From positions 8,172,591 to 8,236,590 of the forward strand of contig NC_051452.1 of NCBI RefSeq assembly GCF_001649575.2: a stretch of DNA of 64,000 nucleotides, in the 5' to 3' direction. The notes under the pieces were generated by a model. That model had not been told where the DNA came from, did no database searches, and saw nothing but the letters and a program-made list of their open reading frames with translations. Positions 13,218 through 25,739 of the stretch are shown piece by piece; the stretch's first letter is position 1, and each line of letters begins with the position of its first letter. This DNA is from Kryptolebias marmoratus. Lineage: Eukaryota > Chordata > Actinopteri > Cyprinodontiformes > Rivulidae. Made by a program: the position numbers and the translations under genes.

Positions 13218-14362
13218 ACTGACACAGATAAATTTGTTGGTACTCGTAAGTTCAAGAATGAAAAACCCACAAAGGTCACTGAAAGAACTTGAAACTGACA
13301 AAAGTATTAAAAGAAAAATTACTACAAATCAACTACTGCTTTTGAATTTTGGATCAAACTGGTCCTGACAGCAGATGGTACCTTAACTTAATATTTTGTT
13401 CCAAACCCATTTGATTTCTGTACCTCTGAGACTTCTGCACCTGTCCTCAGGTGTCCTCAGGTGTTTTGTCCCACTCCTCCTGAACAAACTGCTCCATCTG
13501 TCTCAGGTCTGAAGGGCTCCTTCTCCAGATGTTTCAGCTCCTTCCACAGATGTTCAGCAGGATTTAGATCAGGGCTCAGAAGGTCACTTCAGAACGGTCC
13601 AATGTTTGGTTCTGACCCGTTCTTGATGTTTTTAGCTGAGTGTTTTGGGTCATTATCCTGTTGGACCCATGAGACCAAGCTTTCTGACTCTGAGACTCTG
13701 GCTCCAGAGAGCCTTGATAGTCTTGAGGTTTCATTGGACCCTGAACAGATTCAGGACCCCCTGTGTCAGACCCAGGACAGAACCGAGCCTCCTCCATGTC
13801 CCCCTGGAGGTTCAGGGTTCTGTTCTTTGGTTCTGTTTGGGTCTGTGGACACAGAGCTGATGGGACCTGTTGACAAAAAGGTCCAGTTTTGTCTCATCTG
13901 TCCAAAGGACGTCCTCCCAGAAGCTTTGTGGATTCTCAATATGCATTTTGACCAATTCCAGTCTTGCTTTATGATTTGGTGTCCTCCTTGGTCTTCCATT
14001 AAGTCCACTCAAACAGACCAATGACCTTTGACCTTGGAGTTCACCTCCGATCTCTCTGGAAGTTGTTCTGGGCTCTTTGGTTACCGTTCGTATTGCAGGT
14101 GGAGGTTGTCTCCAGTCCTGTGGACCTTCTGGAGTCTCAGGAACATCCAGCTGCTTGGAGACGGTCTTATAGTCTTTGTCTTTAACCTGCTGCTCAATCA
14201 TCGTCTTTCTGAGCTCCTGAGACAACTCTGTCCTCAGCTTCCTGTGCTCCATGTTCAGTGTGGTTAGAATTTTTCTTATAATTACTTTTGTCAGTTTCAA
14301 GTTGTAGGTTTTTCGTTCTTTGACAAAAGGGTACAAACAAATTTATCCACATTTTACAGTGC
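13218..14362 (-). mobile_element. Degenerate Tc1/mariner-like transposon with long terminal inverted repeats
   Basis: Outer segments 13218-13320 and 14267-14362 are imperfect inverted repeats of about 100 bp. Both contain aacttgaaactgacaaaagt in the appropriate orientations. Between them, on the minus strand, is a broken transposase in several frames. It has an N-terminal helix-turn-helix-like region, then a GLNGRPRR-type linker. WTDETKLDLF follows, with the first catalytic Asp at 13896-13898. QQDNDPKHSA lies at about 13630-13668 and SPDLNPAEHLWKELK at about 13530-13580. These are the D, D and E blocks of Tc1 transposases. Frameshifts and stops make it inactive. It sits in an erbb4 intron, antisense to the gene. 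Confidence 0.9.
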
Positions 14363-14984
14363 CTCAGCTTCCTTTTTGGTCTGAAAATGACACCCAAAAA
14401 AGTTGTAAAAAATAAAGCTTTTTTAGACTTTAAATAAACTGAAATGAAAATATGATTTCTTTAAGCCCGTAATAATTTTAGACCGCAGTTTAGTTGTTTT
14501 GTGATACAAACGTGCAAAAAGTGGAGGATAAAATCTGTCAGGCGTTGGTGAAAAGTAAAAGCCAGAACAGGAAGTAAGATGAGAAAAATCAAGAGTTATG
14601 AATATATTTTTGGTGCTGACTTAGCAGAGTGGAAAAAAGACAAAGGTGAAAGCTCAGATTTGTTAAAAGTACTAGTAAAGAGCTGAACTAACTGGTTCTT
14701 GTGACACAAAACAGTTTAACAGTTAGAAAAGGCAAAGCTAAATGCCAGAAAGCAAAAGGTAGGCAATAATAGTTACAGGTAATTTTAGCATGCTGCTTTG
14801 AAATAAATTGAGGTGAAGAACTTTCAAACATAAACAAATGTCTTTTTTTTTCCTCCTATCAGGGAGTTGCAGCTTTTACAGTTTTTTTTTTTTTGAGGGG
14901 ACAAACAAAGTCTGGTAAACTTTGTTTTTAGTGATACAATTTAGAAGCAATCCATTCAAATAAATAACGCAGCCAGAATTCCAG

Positions 14985-15175
14985 TCGGCTTGTTTTGTTC
15001 GGGGACTCCATTAATCAGAAGCCCCTTTCGCTTTTTCCCCGCTCAAGACTTGCTATGCAAATTGTTCTGATCAACTCCCTTTATTAAATTGGCTTGCTCA
15101 TTGCCACATCTATTCAGCTGGAGGCCCAAAGGTAGCCGCTGCATCTCGAGTCGAGGCTGTTATCTCAGACGAGGG
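14985..15175. promoter_or_regulatory. Candidate intronic regulatory region with octamer motif
   Basis: It is unique sequence with ccattaatcag, a POU-type ATGCAAAT (15055-15062) and cattgccacatctattc. It is non-coding and lies between repeats in the 5.2-kb intron. The role is inferred only. Confidence 0.2.
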
Positions 15176-17204
15176 GGAGGGGGGGTGAGCGGTGGTGCAG
15201 AGGAGGAAAAAAAAACAGCATTTTCATAACCCAGACGAGTCGGAAGCAGCCGTCTGAGTGATTGACTCCATGTTGGTATTCACTGATGCCTTGATAAACG
15301 AGAGCCGTTGTCGGCGCATCTACATGTAGTCCGTAAAAATAGATGCGTCGTGGGAGATAAATCAACAGAGTTGAAAGTGGAGGTGCCGTAACACATTTCC
15401 AACGTGAAGCATATCATTTCCTCTCTTCCTGTTCATTTCCCCAAAGAGACCCGGGCTCTCGTACAAAAAGGAGCGGCCGAGCTCCACTGTAGATGACCAA
15501 CACTTGTGTGTGCATTCATATGCAAAAGGGAACATAATTGCCTTGAACAGTGTACAGCTAAAAAAAAAACCTTTTACCATCAATATTGGAATCAAAATGC
15601 AATTAGGATGTCCTTGTCATGAATGTCAAGAAACCAGCTATCACTGTTTTAAACCCAGTCTGCTCCAAACTTACAGGCTGTTTAGATAAAATGAGACAAA
15701 TGGTAACATCTCATTACGGTTGATTTATTTTTTGGTCAGTCGTGATGCTTCAGTAATACTGAACAGAAAGAAAGAAATTAAATGTATGAACATCGAAATT
15801 TCAACATGCATCATTTTCCATTACCCAGTAGTAATGTAGGACTTACTTTTGTCATAATCTAAGCTGACAAAACGCCCATGTTTTGATCTGTGAACTGTGT
15901 AAAAAAAAAAGTGTAAAGAGCCAAAACCAAATGTGGCGGTCGTGTGGTGTCGATAAAGCCAATAATGCTACCATTGGGAAATCTTACCCAAGGAAACTTT
16001 TATAAAGCTATCAATGCACTCATTGACCCCAAAAAGACACATAGATTTGTTGTACGACAGAAGATATGAGGCTGTTCTATTTGCAGAAAAGTTTTATTAA
16101 AAATGATCAACTGAGTGTAAAAACACCATTAAAATGTTCTAAAATCCAAATTGATGCAGAGATCCGGGGCAGGTGAGGTATCTGACAGCACCAAACACCA
16201 AACCAGACCCGGACGAGACACAGGAGACCCAAAGGAGATGCCACCACCAAGGAGGACCTGCCACCACGCCCGCTGGAAGCTGTAAACCAGACGCCACAAC
16301 CACGTTCAAAACAGACCAGATCAGTCACAACACAGGACTTTTACAGCTGCTTTATGACAATTTTATTATGCAGGGGCACACTGAATAAGGCTAAGACTCA
16401 AAAACACTCTTAAAACCAAAGCAGCAGGGTTCCTATAGCCAGCGCTGGAGCTTGTAGCTCCTCCTGGTGCAGCCAGGTAACGGCAGACCAGGCTCAGTCA
16501 ACAACTGGTTAAAATGGAGCTTGTTTATCAAAGCAAGGCATTGCATTTAGCTGTCGGCACAAGAGGTAACATTAAGCTTCGTTGGCTAACTGTGTGTCCC
16601 TACAGCAGCAGATTTGCTTATTACAAAACAGGGATTGTGAAATAATAAGGAAGAGCACACGTACAGGTACTGATCCAAGCGGAGAAAAACAGAAAACTCA
16701 CGACTGAATGACCTGTAAATTTAATAAGCAAAACTCCAGAGAGAGCAGACAAATGCTTTCCTGTCACAAAAGGAAATATTAAAGCTGCTACCAGTGGCTC
16801 ATTGGGGTCACCATAGTAACCACACACCTGAGTCTCTCGCTCCCTGACAGCAAGCTTAAGAGGAACAGACAGAAACAATTTTAAAGAATAAACCCCAAAC
16901 AACACAGCTGTCGTGTGAAAAACTACAAGTCAGATTGAAAACGCGCCACAATCCTGAGTGTCAGAAGCGTCTGGTCGTCACACGTGTCAGTTTTTACGTT
17001 TCTACAGGGTTTTATGTATGAGATGCGAGATAAAACGACCCCTCACCTTCCATATTCCAAGAGTCAAGTCAGAGCTGAGATACAGTGGAAGTCAATGAGA
17101 GTATGGGTGTGCAAACTCAACGAGATACCCAGGGTGAAAGAAGAATCATAAAAATCATAAAACCTAAACTGTAATTCTGTAAAAACTAGTGAAGATTTCT
17201 AAAT

Positions 17205-17580
17205 GCCAGTTCAGTAGTGTGAAGTCCAACTTTCCAAATTTTGAATGATGTTTCTGCTGTGAAGTATATCTGAGCTATAGAGCTTCACATAAGGCTGCCC
17301 TTTCTCAAGTTTTTAACCATTATCTTATTGTCTGTGGGGAAATTTTTCAGGTATTTTTTTTTTTTTTGTGAATATGTAAACACTATATGATGTACTCTTA
17401 ACAAAAGTCGTAGCATACTTCCCGATCGAGCCACAAACGTTACAGTAATGTATGTTTTGTATGGGTTTTTTCCAAAGCTGTGGGAGGAAATAGGAAACTG
17501 TGACAAAAACAGGTGGTTACTGGACAAATAGTGATTATGTACTTGTGTATTGCACCCTTAATAGTCAGTTTTCTAGTATC
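17205..17580 (+). repeat. Old interspersed repeat, related to 53005-53290
   Basis: Blocks gaatgatgtttctgctgtga, gagctatagagctt, gtactcttaacaaaagtc and cacccttaatagtcagtttt recur in the same order at 53005-53290. The family is not identified. Confidence 0.5.
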
Positions 17581-17632
17581 TCTAAGGTGTCCTGCAGTTC
17601 AAGTGATAAAATAAATAGAAATGTGTTGCTAA

Positions 17633-17737
<105 letters not shown>

Positions 17738-17758
17738 TAAATGTGTCAGTGACCTTAA

Positions 17759-18094
<336 letters not shown>

Positions 18095-18873
18095 TGATCA
18101 ATATTCTAACTTTCTTGCCATAAAATTAGATCCAAAGCAGTCATAAAAACTCATCTATTACCTTAATATTCAGCTAGTGTCAGCAACAGGAGTGCTTAGC
18201 AAAGTGCGAACCCTGGCTCTGTCTGTCAGCACCTCTAAAGATCACTAATTAAAGCATTATATCTTGTCTCATGCATGCAAAAATGCAGAAGCGATTGGGA
18301 TTACACATGCTGGATTCCTGGCTGCGAGTACAGTTGTACCTGCTTTGGTCATGTTGCCAGACAACTACTGTAACAGTGAGTTGATAAAGATGACCCACCC
18401 AAAACAAAAGTCTCAAACAGAAAAAAAAAAAAGTTCAGCCTAGATAAATAATGTACAATTATTCCAGTTCAAATTTAGTTCAGTCCAATCTACTGTTTTT
18501 TATGCATTTTATATATGAATATTTATGAAAAATATATATTTTATTTTTACACAACAGTAAAAAGCTATGTAAATTGTCAGGTTGACCTTTTCCAACTTTG
18601 TGTAAAAACTAAGTGAAATTGTGTTCTGTTATAAGCATAATCCTTGTTCTGTGTTAATTAGTTTACCAGTTTACTAAATATAAAAGAAAGTCGTGACTGT
18701 TGTGATCTCTGCGTCCTAACTGGCCTTAAAGTCGTTCCTCAAAATAATCTTAATTGTGCACAATAGATGCACTTGTTGAAAAGATGTAAATCGACTTTTT
18801 TAACATCGATTAGCTGTGTTTTTTAAAAAAATTTTAAAGTCTATAAGTCTTCATCTACTTTTTATTTCACGGT

Positions 18874-18891
18874 TGGGGGCTCGTCCGGGAT
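18874..18891 (+). mobile_element. Retroviral/LTR primer-binding site, tRNA-Pro type (ERV relic)
   Basis: The 18 bases TGGGGGCTCGTCCGGGAT are complementary to the 3' end of tRNA-Pro including its CCA tail. This is the same primer site used by murine leukaemia-type gammaretroviruses. It is preceded by tttca and a 4-base spacer, as expected where an LTR ending in CA meets the PBS. A splice-donor-like AATGGTGAGTA follows at about 18969. I could not define the 5' edge of an LTR, nor find a second LTR or recognisable gag, pol or env, so this is a fragment of an old insertion. A tRNA gene is unlikely because CCA is not encoded in eukaryotic tRNA genes and the neighbouring bases do not continue into a tRNA body. 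Confidence 0.6.
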
Positions 18892-19814
18892 CTTTGTTAC
18901 AACCTGGCTTGTTGAGACTTAAAGTTATTTTTATTTTAATAAAACTCTTAACTGCCACCAACAAAGTGAATGGTGAGTAGCAACAGTCGCGATCTGTTTG
19001 CAGGCCACACCATGAATGCCTTCACAAGTGTGTCCGGTTGGTACCAGGAAGATGTCCGAGACTAGAACTACTGCAAGACCAGTGAGGATGCAGAGGGTTG
19101 TGACAATGACAGTCAAACAAAAGAAACAATGTGTGCAGAAGGGATTAGAAAATTATTGGTGATTATATTACAATTTAGTAAAACATAAATGATAAACAGA
19201 TTAGCAGAATCATGTAATCTCCTTAAAATAATCCTTTTAATTATGGCGAATTGAGCAGCAGTAGTGATGATTATGGACAGAAGTATAATTTTAAAAAGAT
19301 GTCGTATTGGATGCATTACAAATGTAATCTAATATGAACCCAAAGGCTTTCAGTCCTTTGGTTATTGTTTTATTTAACACGCCAAAAGCAGAATTTCTGC
19401 AACAAGAAATGTATTGTGACAATTATTTGTGGGCAAAGCACAAAAACAAACGGTTTGGTGAAAGTTGCATTCTGTAAAATAAAACAGTTATGGAGACATA
19501 AAACAAAGTTTAAGTTGCAGCATGCCAAAATAACAGAAAACCCCATTTCAAGTACTTTAAATGGTGCTATTGTTCATTCTTGGCTCATTTAAGAAAATCA
19601 CAGTTTGTCACTAAACTGTATATTTTTACTTTGCAACAACAAATAATAGGTAATCTTAAACATCCATGTAGAAGCAATAAACCACATTCCTTAAGAATGT
19701 TGTTTCATACCACGTTTACACTCCAGTGCCACTCCACTGGAGGTGATACAGATGAGTTGTAGTTTAATAAGAGTTCATTCTTTTAATATTCATCTGCTGA
19801 AATGTTATTGAAGC

Positions 19815-20310
19815 TCTGGGGCTTCATTTCAAGGCTGGAAGACGAGTTGGTTTATAACGAGGAGGCAGAGATCGAACTGTGTTGTGGTGAAACTGTGATG
19901 AGATGCTGCTTTACGGTCTGCGATGTGCCGGCCAGTCCTCGTCGGGGACTGTACCCCCATTCTTTGCTGGTGTCATCCTCCATCTGGACCACCGCGCCTT
20001 CTTCCCACCCGGCTTACTCCAAATCTGTCTGCGGCTCGTACAGCCCATCCAGAACCCCACCTTCCCTTCACCATCCTTTAAATCTCTCGTATCGCTCCAT
20101 CTCCTGGCGGAATTCAGAAGCCCGATGCTGCTCCTCGGGGTCACTGAGGGATCCACCCTCCCATATTTCCAGGAAACAGTCCAGCCGCATATGCCAGAAC
20201 ATGCATTGAGCTGTGCCAGCTATTGCCTTCTTGGCCAGATTCCGTCGCACCAGTCTGGTGATCACTCCACTTTGTCAGAACTCTTCTATGACAGAGGAAC
20301 TTTCTTTTTT
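19815..20310 (-). pseudogene. Unidentified decayed coding-like stretch
   Basis: On the minus strand a single frame reads for roughly 150 codons through this GC-richer island. It is interrupted by in-frame stops near 20276, 20070 and 20020. It includes a basic start (RLVRRNLAKKA), an acidic middle (SDPEEQHRASEFRQEMERYE) and a Ser/Thr-rich end. The composition differs sharply from the AT-rich intron around it. I do not recognise the family. It could be a retroelement gene remnant, given the primer-binding site 1 kb upstream, although that site points the other way. It could also be a fragment of a host pseudogene. The plus-strand frames over the same bases look like shadows. Confidence 0.35.
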
Positions 20311-21307
20311 GCAGCTTAGTCCTCTGATGCCCCAGACTCCCATTAAAAATAACTTCATATCAATTTAATTTGTAATATTTGTATGGTTAATAATCTAGCT
20401 TTTTTGTTTCCTTTGTGAATTATACTTGTACGTATTTACCTGCAGGAAGCTTAAGACATTAAAATCAAAATGCAAAAAGCAGCTTAAATGTTATTTAACT
20501 GTTTCCAGTCACATCTGACGGCACCAAAGTGAAGCCGTTTAGCCAAAATGGCAATTCTAACTCGTTTTTTTCTTCCATTTGTCAAGAGAGTAATTAGCCA
20601 GAAGAACTTTCTGGCCAATATTGCTTTGAATGTTGAAGTTAAATGTCTAAATGCACTGGTCATGGTATTCTAAGGCCAACTTCGCTTTTAGCCAATTTTT
20701 GGCTATAATTTGAAACATGCAAATATCTTTTCTGGTTGAACTGAAAATCTGATTGTGTCTTTATTATACTTTGGTTAAAGTAAAAGTCTTAATGTTTTCT
20801 CTAAAATAGTACCAAGTTACAGAACTTTATTGGTCTTCCACTGGAAATCCACAAATATAGTATTCCTCTGTTTAACAGCGCTGTCAATTAAAACCCCACT
20901 GAACGAGAATGAGAGCATTTCTTTTTAAACTTGATTATAATTCAACATTCTTATCATTTTTTTCCACACATCTTGAAACAAAACTGCACAAAACTGAGTA
21001 TTTCATGACAGTAAAGTGAACAGCAGACCTTTCCTTTGACTTTATTTTTAAACACCTAATAATTAACTCCTATGGCGCATTCCATTTTTTTTATCAGAAA
21101 TTGAAATTTTTGACTTCCAAGTTAGAAATTATCAACTGGAATGCCTCCTGAAGTCAGAACTAACTTCAACATCCAATATGTTACTAAGGTGTCTGAGAAA
21201 ATGTCTGTTATTGGCTTGTTTGGCTAATAATAGTTAGCAACAATTGGGAAATCCTAGTAGTTTTAGAGTTGCAACTCGAACAGTTGAATGTGACGTCGGC
21301 ACTAAAT

Positions 21308-21494
21308 CGGTGTCCAATCCTGGTCCTGGAGAACCACAGTCCTGCATGTTTTACATGTTTCTCTGCTTTCACACCTGATCTGAATGACTGAGTGATTAAG
21401 AGGCTTCTGCAGACCTTGAAGACCTGCAGAAGAACAGGGAAACATCTAGAACCTGCAGGATGGTGGCCCTCCAGGACCAGGATTGGACACCGCT
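21308..21494. mobile_element. Foldback MITE
   Basis: gtgtccaatcctggtcctgg at the left is mirrored by ccaggaccaggattggacac at the right, giving a stem of about 20 bp. The inner part is also loosely self-complementary. The element is non-coding. A related copy lies at 50893-51080. Confidence 0.8.
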
Positions 21495-23171
21495 GGATTA
21501 GACGATCACCAGCCAAGCTAGTAAAGCTAGTTTTGGTCACTAAAATTAATTGGTGCATCCTAATACCTGTAGTTCACTTAGTTGTGACTGTTAGCAACTA
21601 TTTGAAACAAAAAAATTTGCAAAATAAGAATAATAAAAAAACATTTTACTTCGCATAACTAACAGTTGTGACATTCCTACGAATGACATGCCAATTTTTT
21701 CATCCCAATTTGTCCCAAAGTGATCCCAAATTTGATCTCAATTTATTTACTTTTCTTCAATCATTGCCAATTTTATTTTCAGAGATCACCAAATCCTCCC
21801 AGAGTTGTCTGGAAGTTCTTACACTTTCTTCCTCACAGAAACTAAATTTAGACGGGTTTCAGACACCTGATTGGGACGTCCCTCACGAATGCCAAGCCCA
21901 GTGAGGTGTCAACTGCAGTTAACCTTGCTACAATTCTTTTATAGGTTTTATATCAATTTTAGACTAACTTAATACAAGACAACTGACGGAGATAGGTCTT
22001 TGTCACTATGTGTGTAGTTTTACCCAACCTGTCCAGATTATAAACTAAAATGTTTGATTGTTTGTTAGAATCTAAACTTACCAAAACAGGCTAGTTAAAT
22101 GAATTAATGGGTCACGCTGCCCGTTTAGAAGCCAGAAGGAAGCTCCACAACTGGCAGCATTAATTGTAATTACATGTTGACTGAAAGCTGTTGTTTGTGA
22201 CTTGGTTTGCCGTCACACTGCGTACCCTTCCGCCTCAGCGCCGCCCCAATAAAGATGAAATGGAGTTTGATTGCTGGCGTAATTGCACCTCATTTAGTTA
22301 ATGTTCCTGCGTGGTGGCAAACAAATACGAGAGGGAAAAATATGAACCAACCAAAGTCTGACAGGAGAAGTGACAACAAGGACCGTACGGGTTTCATTGA
22401 ACATGTTGATTTTTAAAAAAGCATCACGTTTTGAGTTTTTATTTTTGTCTTAACTGCTCAAATAAAGTGTGATAAAACAAGAACATTGAAAAAGGGCCCC
22501 CCTTTCTGGTCTGCTGTAGGCCACATTTTCCCCCTCAGTGTTGCAGGGGATGTAATAGAGGTGTAAACGTAGAAATCAGGAGCTCAGTTTTTCTAATCTG
22601 AGCCCAGACACCACCTGCTGTTTCATTTTACCTTCAGGGGTTTGTTGTGTTTACTGCAGCTGCAGCCTGAGGGAGGAAAATGTGGCCTTGGGACTAAAAG
22701 AAAAAAAAAAAAAACACTTTTCTCTTTTTATCCACCTCTAAAACGCCCTTGAGCTACACACTTAGCCCTCAGATTGTAAAGAACTTAATTAAAATGAGCG
22801 TCGTAGTTGCTCAATCAGCATTCTTTGAGTAAACCAAGGTTAAAATTATATATAAAAAAACAACAACTCAAACTGAAATAATCTTATTGAGATTTTTAAA
22901 CTGTGTGCAAGACTTCCAGGTGCATTCTTTGTTTTGTGACAATTTTTATTGAGGTAGATTTGAAAGATTGACAGTTTTCATTCTTTTTTTATTTGTTTGG
23001 CTTAGTATAAAATATAAAAAGAGCTGTTTATGCATGTAGCATGCAGAAGAGTGGCGATGTAGGAAGGCTGAGGGAAATTTAATGAACTAGAAGGTCAAAA
23101 TGAGTCCTTTTTTTAAAGAAAAGAGCAAAGAATTGAGCAGAAGGTTAAAGTAAAAAAAAAAACTTCAATAG

Positions 23172-23339
<168 letters not shown>

Positions 23340-23419
23340 TAGCATGAACAAGCATCCGTTAATCTGCAGCCGTTTACATAAACGTCTGATGCAATCTAGT
23401 GCTTTTTTTTATGACTCAG

Positions 23420-23590
23420 GGAGATGACCGCATGAAGCTTCCCAGCCCAAACGACAGCAAGTTCTTCCAAAGCCTGCTGGACGAAGAGGACCTTGACGAC
23501 TTGATGGATGCTGAGGAGTATCTGGTGCCGCGAGGTTTCAGCATGGCTCCTCCGTCAGGCACAACCAGGCCTCTGGTCGACTCTAACAGA
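23420..23590 (+). CDS. erbb4: erbb4 exon: acidic proximal tail, first PPxY lost
   Basis: This 171-bp, phase-0 exon encodes 57 residues, the same length as the human exon. It starts [16 protein letters not shown] and has the acidic [17 protein letters not shown] stretch that packs against the kinase C-lobe in ErbB proteins. The end reads [18 protein letters not shown]. At this place the human protein has PPPIYTSR, whose PPIY (Y1035) is a WW-domain ligand; here the tyrosine and the motif are absent. The donor is gtaaga. Confidence 0.95.
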
Positions 23591-24354
23591 GTAAGAGCGC
23601 TGCTAAAAGTGACCAGCAGGATTTGTGAGGGATTTCTTCATAAAACAAAGGGCAAACAAAATCTCAACAACTAATGTTCCCTCTTTGGATCATACAGTCA
23701 AACACCCTGACGAAGAAGAAACTTGATTTTTAAAATTTATCAGCTGGATGTCTTTAACAAAGTTGTATATTTATTCACTTTATGCCACTGCAGATGCAGT
23801 CTGTTAGTTATCTGTGTTGATGCTATGAGAAAAGGAGCAGATAATGACTTGCTTTGAAGCACAAATGAAGTGAGAAATTTAGGGGAGGGGGAAGTTGATC
23901 GCAATGGAGGATAGGCTGAAGGAGTAAGTGGACAGATATGACCCCGGGATATTTCTTTCTTCTCTTTTCTTCCTCTCTCTTGTTGTGTTTTGTTTCTCTG
24001 CTTCCTGTAATTGCTGCTTAGCACTAAGAGTTTGCAAGAGTGCAGGATAGTGGGATTAAATAGCCCACGGCAAGCCAACACAGCACCACGAGAAGCCCTT
24101 TGCTTCACATGTCATGTTTTGTTTTTTTCTGTAGGGGATTTTTGTTCTCCTGTTTTTTTTTATTTTTAAGTTCAGGTGTTGGAATCGTAGCTTCGTCTGC
24201 CTGCCCTTCAGAGTCCCTGAAGTCTGATGACTACACCAGCAAAACTTTATCTGAGAATTTTACAGTCAAGATGTTGTAAAGTAACACAGACTTCAATCAT
24301 CTGGAAGGAATAATATGTAGAAGATATCAAATTTGATTCTTTGCTTTATCGCAG
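23591..24354 (+). other. erbb4: erbb4 intron where the CYT-1 exon would be expected
   Basis: In mammals a 48-bp alternative exon here encodes the PPPAYTPM segment of CYT-1, with a PI3-kinase site and a WW ligand. I read this 764-bp intron in all frames for a short acceptor-to-donor exon with that content and found none. The flanking exons join in phase 0, giving a CYT-2-type product. Otherwise the intron shows only AT-rich and pyrimidine-rich sequence. Confidence 0.65.
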
Positions 24355-24640
24355 AACCAGTTTGGCTATCGAGATGGTGGTCCAAACCCTCCAGAAGGAG
24401 CCCTGGCAGGTGCCCAAGGCGCTCCGAACCAGGAGGCCACAGGCAGCCAGGGTCCAGCCCTGGAAGACCAGCGCTGTAATGGAAGCCTACATAAGAAGAG
24501 CCAGAGCCAAGCTGGGGGGGAGGACAGTGGGACCCAGAGGTACAGCGCTGACCCCACCATCTTCCTCGGGGAGAGAACGTCCCGAGGGGACATGGATGAG
24601 GACGGCTACATGACGGCAATGAAGGACAAGAGCTCTTCAG
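24355..24640 (+). CDS. erbb4: erbb4 exon: tail segment with conserved YRDGG and GYM sites
   Basis: This 286-bp exon enters in phase 0 and leaves in phase 1. It begins NQFGYRDGG, matching human NQFVYRDGG. A divergent Gly/Pro/Gln-rich stretch follows, then RCNGSLHKK, then TQRYSADPTIFLGERTSRGD and MDEDGYMTAMKDK. The GYM tyrosine corresponds to human Y1150. The blocks appear in the human order, while the linkers are freely diverged. The donor is gtacga after SSSG. Confidence 0.95.
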
Positions 24641-25739
24641 GTACGATAAGCAGAACAGGAAACTATTCTGACCTGAAGAGTCGAGTCAGATTGTTGTGAG
24701 GGAACATTCATAATACGGTTTTATGTGGTTCAGGAAGTCTGGATCTCTGAGAGAGGAGTGACCCCGATACTTATATTTCCTAGTTATCTCTAAGGCAGTA
24801 ATCGAACACAATTAACACAACCGTCTTTACAAACAAGCATGTTCTCATAAGACTGGTAGACATTCTGACTCCAAGCAGATTTCTCTGGGGTGCTGAGGCC
24901 TCGACCACTCAAAACATTGATAATCGTGACACTCCAATTTTATGTGCAATTTCCAGCCTCTACAAGATTAATTTTACAAGAAACAACCCTCAACAAGAGC
25001 TGAAAAGAACTCCAGATAAAAAAAAATCAGCATTCATTGTTCAGTAATCTGCTAAAATATTCCAGGCAGAAGCACGGGCAGAAAAGAAACATAATGTAAA
25101 ACAAGTTTCATCTCTGTGCTCTGTCATGTCTATGCTCGATCAGCCAGTAAATCCAACCTTTTGTAGCATTGTCTGCCTCTCGTTTTGCCTTTTCATTTCA
25201 TTTTGCTCCATTGATTAATATTCCTACTGAGTTTTCATCGATAGTAGTTTATGCCAGTTAAATACTACGGAGTCGTGTTTTGCCTTTGATCATAATTCAG
25301 TCCATCAGGCCTGCTCTTGCGCTACAGTCTTTGATTTTTTTTTTTTTTTTTTAAAGCTTCAGATATAACAAAGCCTGAAGCGAAATGCATTCTGATGCGA
25401 TGTCAAGGAGCTGAAGAGTGGGCAAAATCAATAGGTTTTACACCTCTCTATTATAGCACTTGGAAGCAAGTGAGGAGGGGTCGTTTGTTGGCATTTTGAC
25501 CCCCAGCAGAAGGAGTTTCCAGTGCCAAAGAACTGCTGGCACTTTGCCCATCCGATCCTCAGTGGCTGCCGTTATCACCATTATCATCTCTTTATTAACT
25601 ATCAATCTCCTTTTACTTTCTTTCAAATTTCATTTGCTTCGTTTTCTCTTGCCTTGATTTCATTTCTGCTTTTTCATTCAAATGCCTTTTGTTTTTCTTC
25701 ACACTCTTCTCCTCTTTCCTTCTCTGATCTCTGCCACAG
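24641..25739 (+). other. erbb4: erbb4 last intron (1.1 kb)
   Basis: The intron contains a poly-T tract near 25336 and a long pyrimidine-rich acceptor region (about 25570-25739) ending in gccacag. No exon or known repeat was recognised. Confidence 0.85.

Noticed and set aside
13461..14024. 187-codon plus-strand open frame
   Set aside because: It lies antisense to the Tc1-like transposase blocks, which read on the minus strand, so it is a shadow of the transposon.
18874..18891. Possible tRNA-Pro gene on the minus strand
   Set aside because: Only the acceptor end matches, the CCA tail is included, and the tRNA body is absent, which fits a primer-binding site rather than a gene.
23690..23735. 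Possible CYT-1 exon after catacag near 23698
   Set aside because: The sequence soon meets a stop (acttga) and lacks a PPxY or YTPM motif and a suitable donor.
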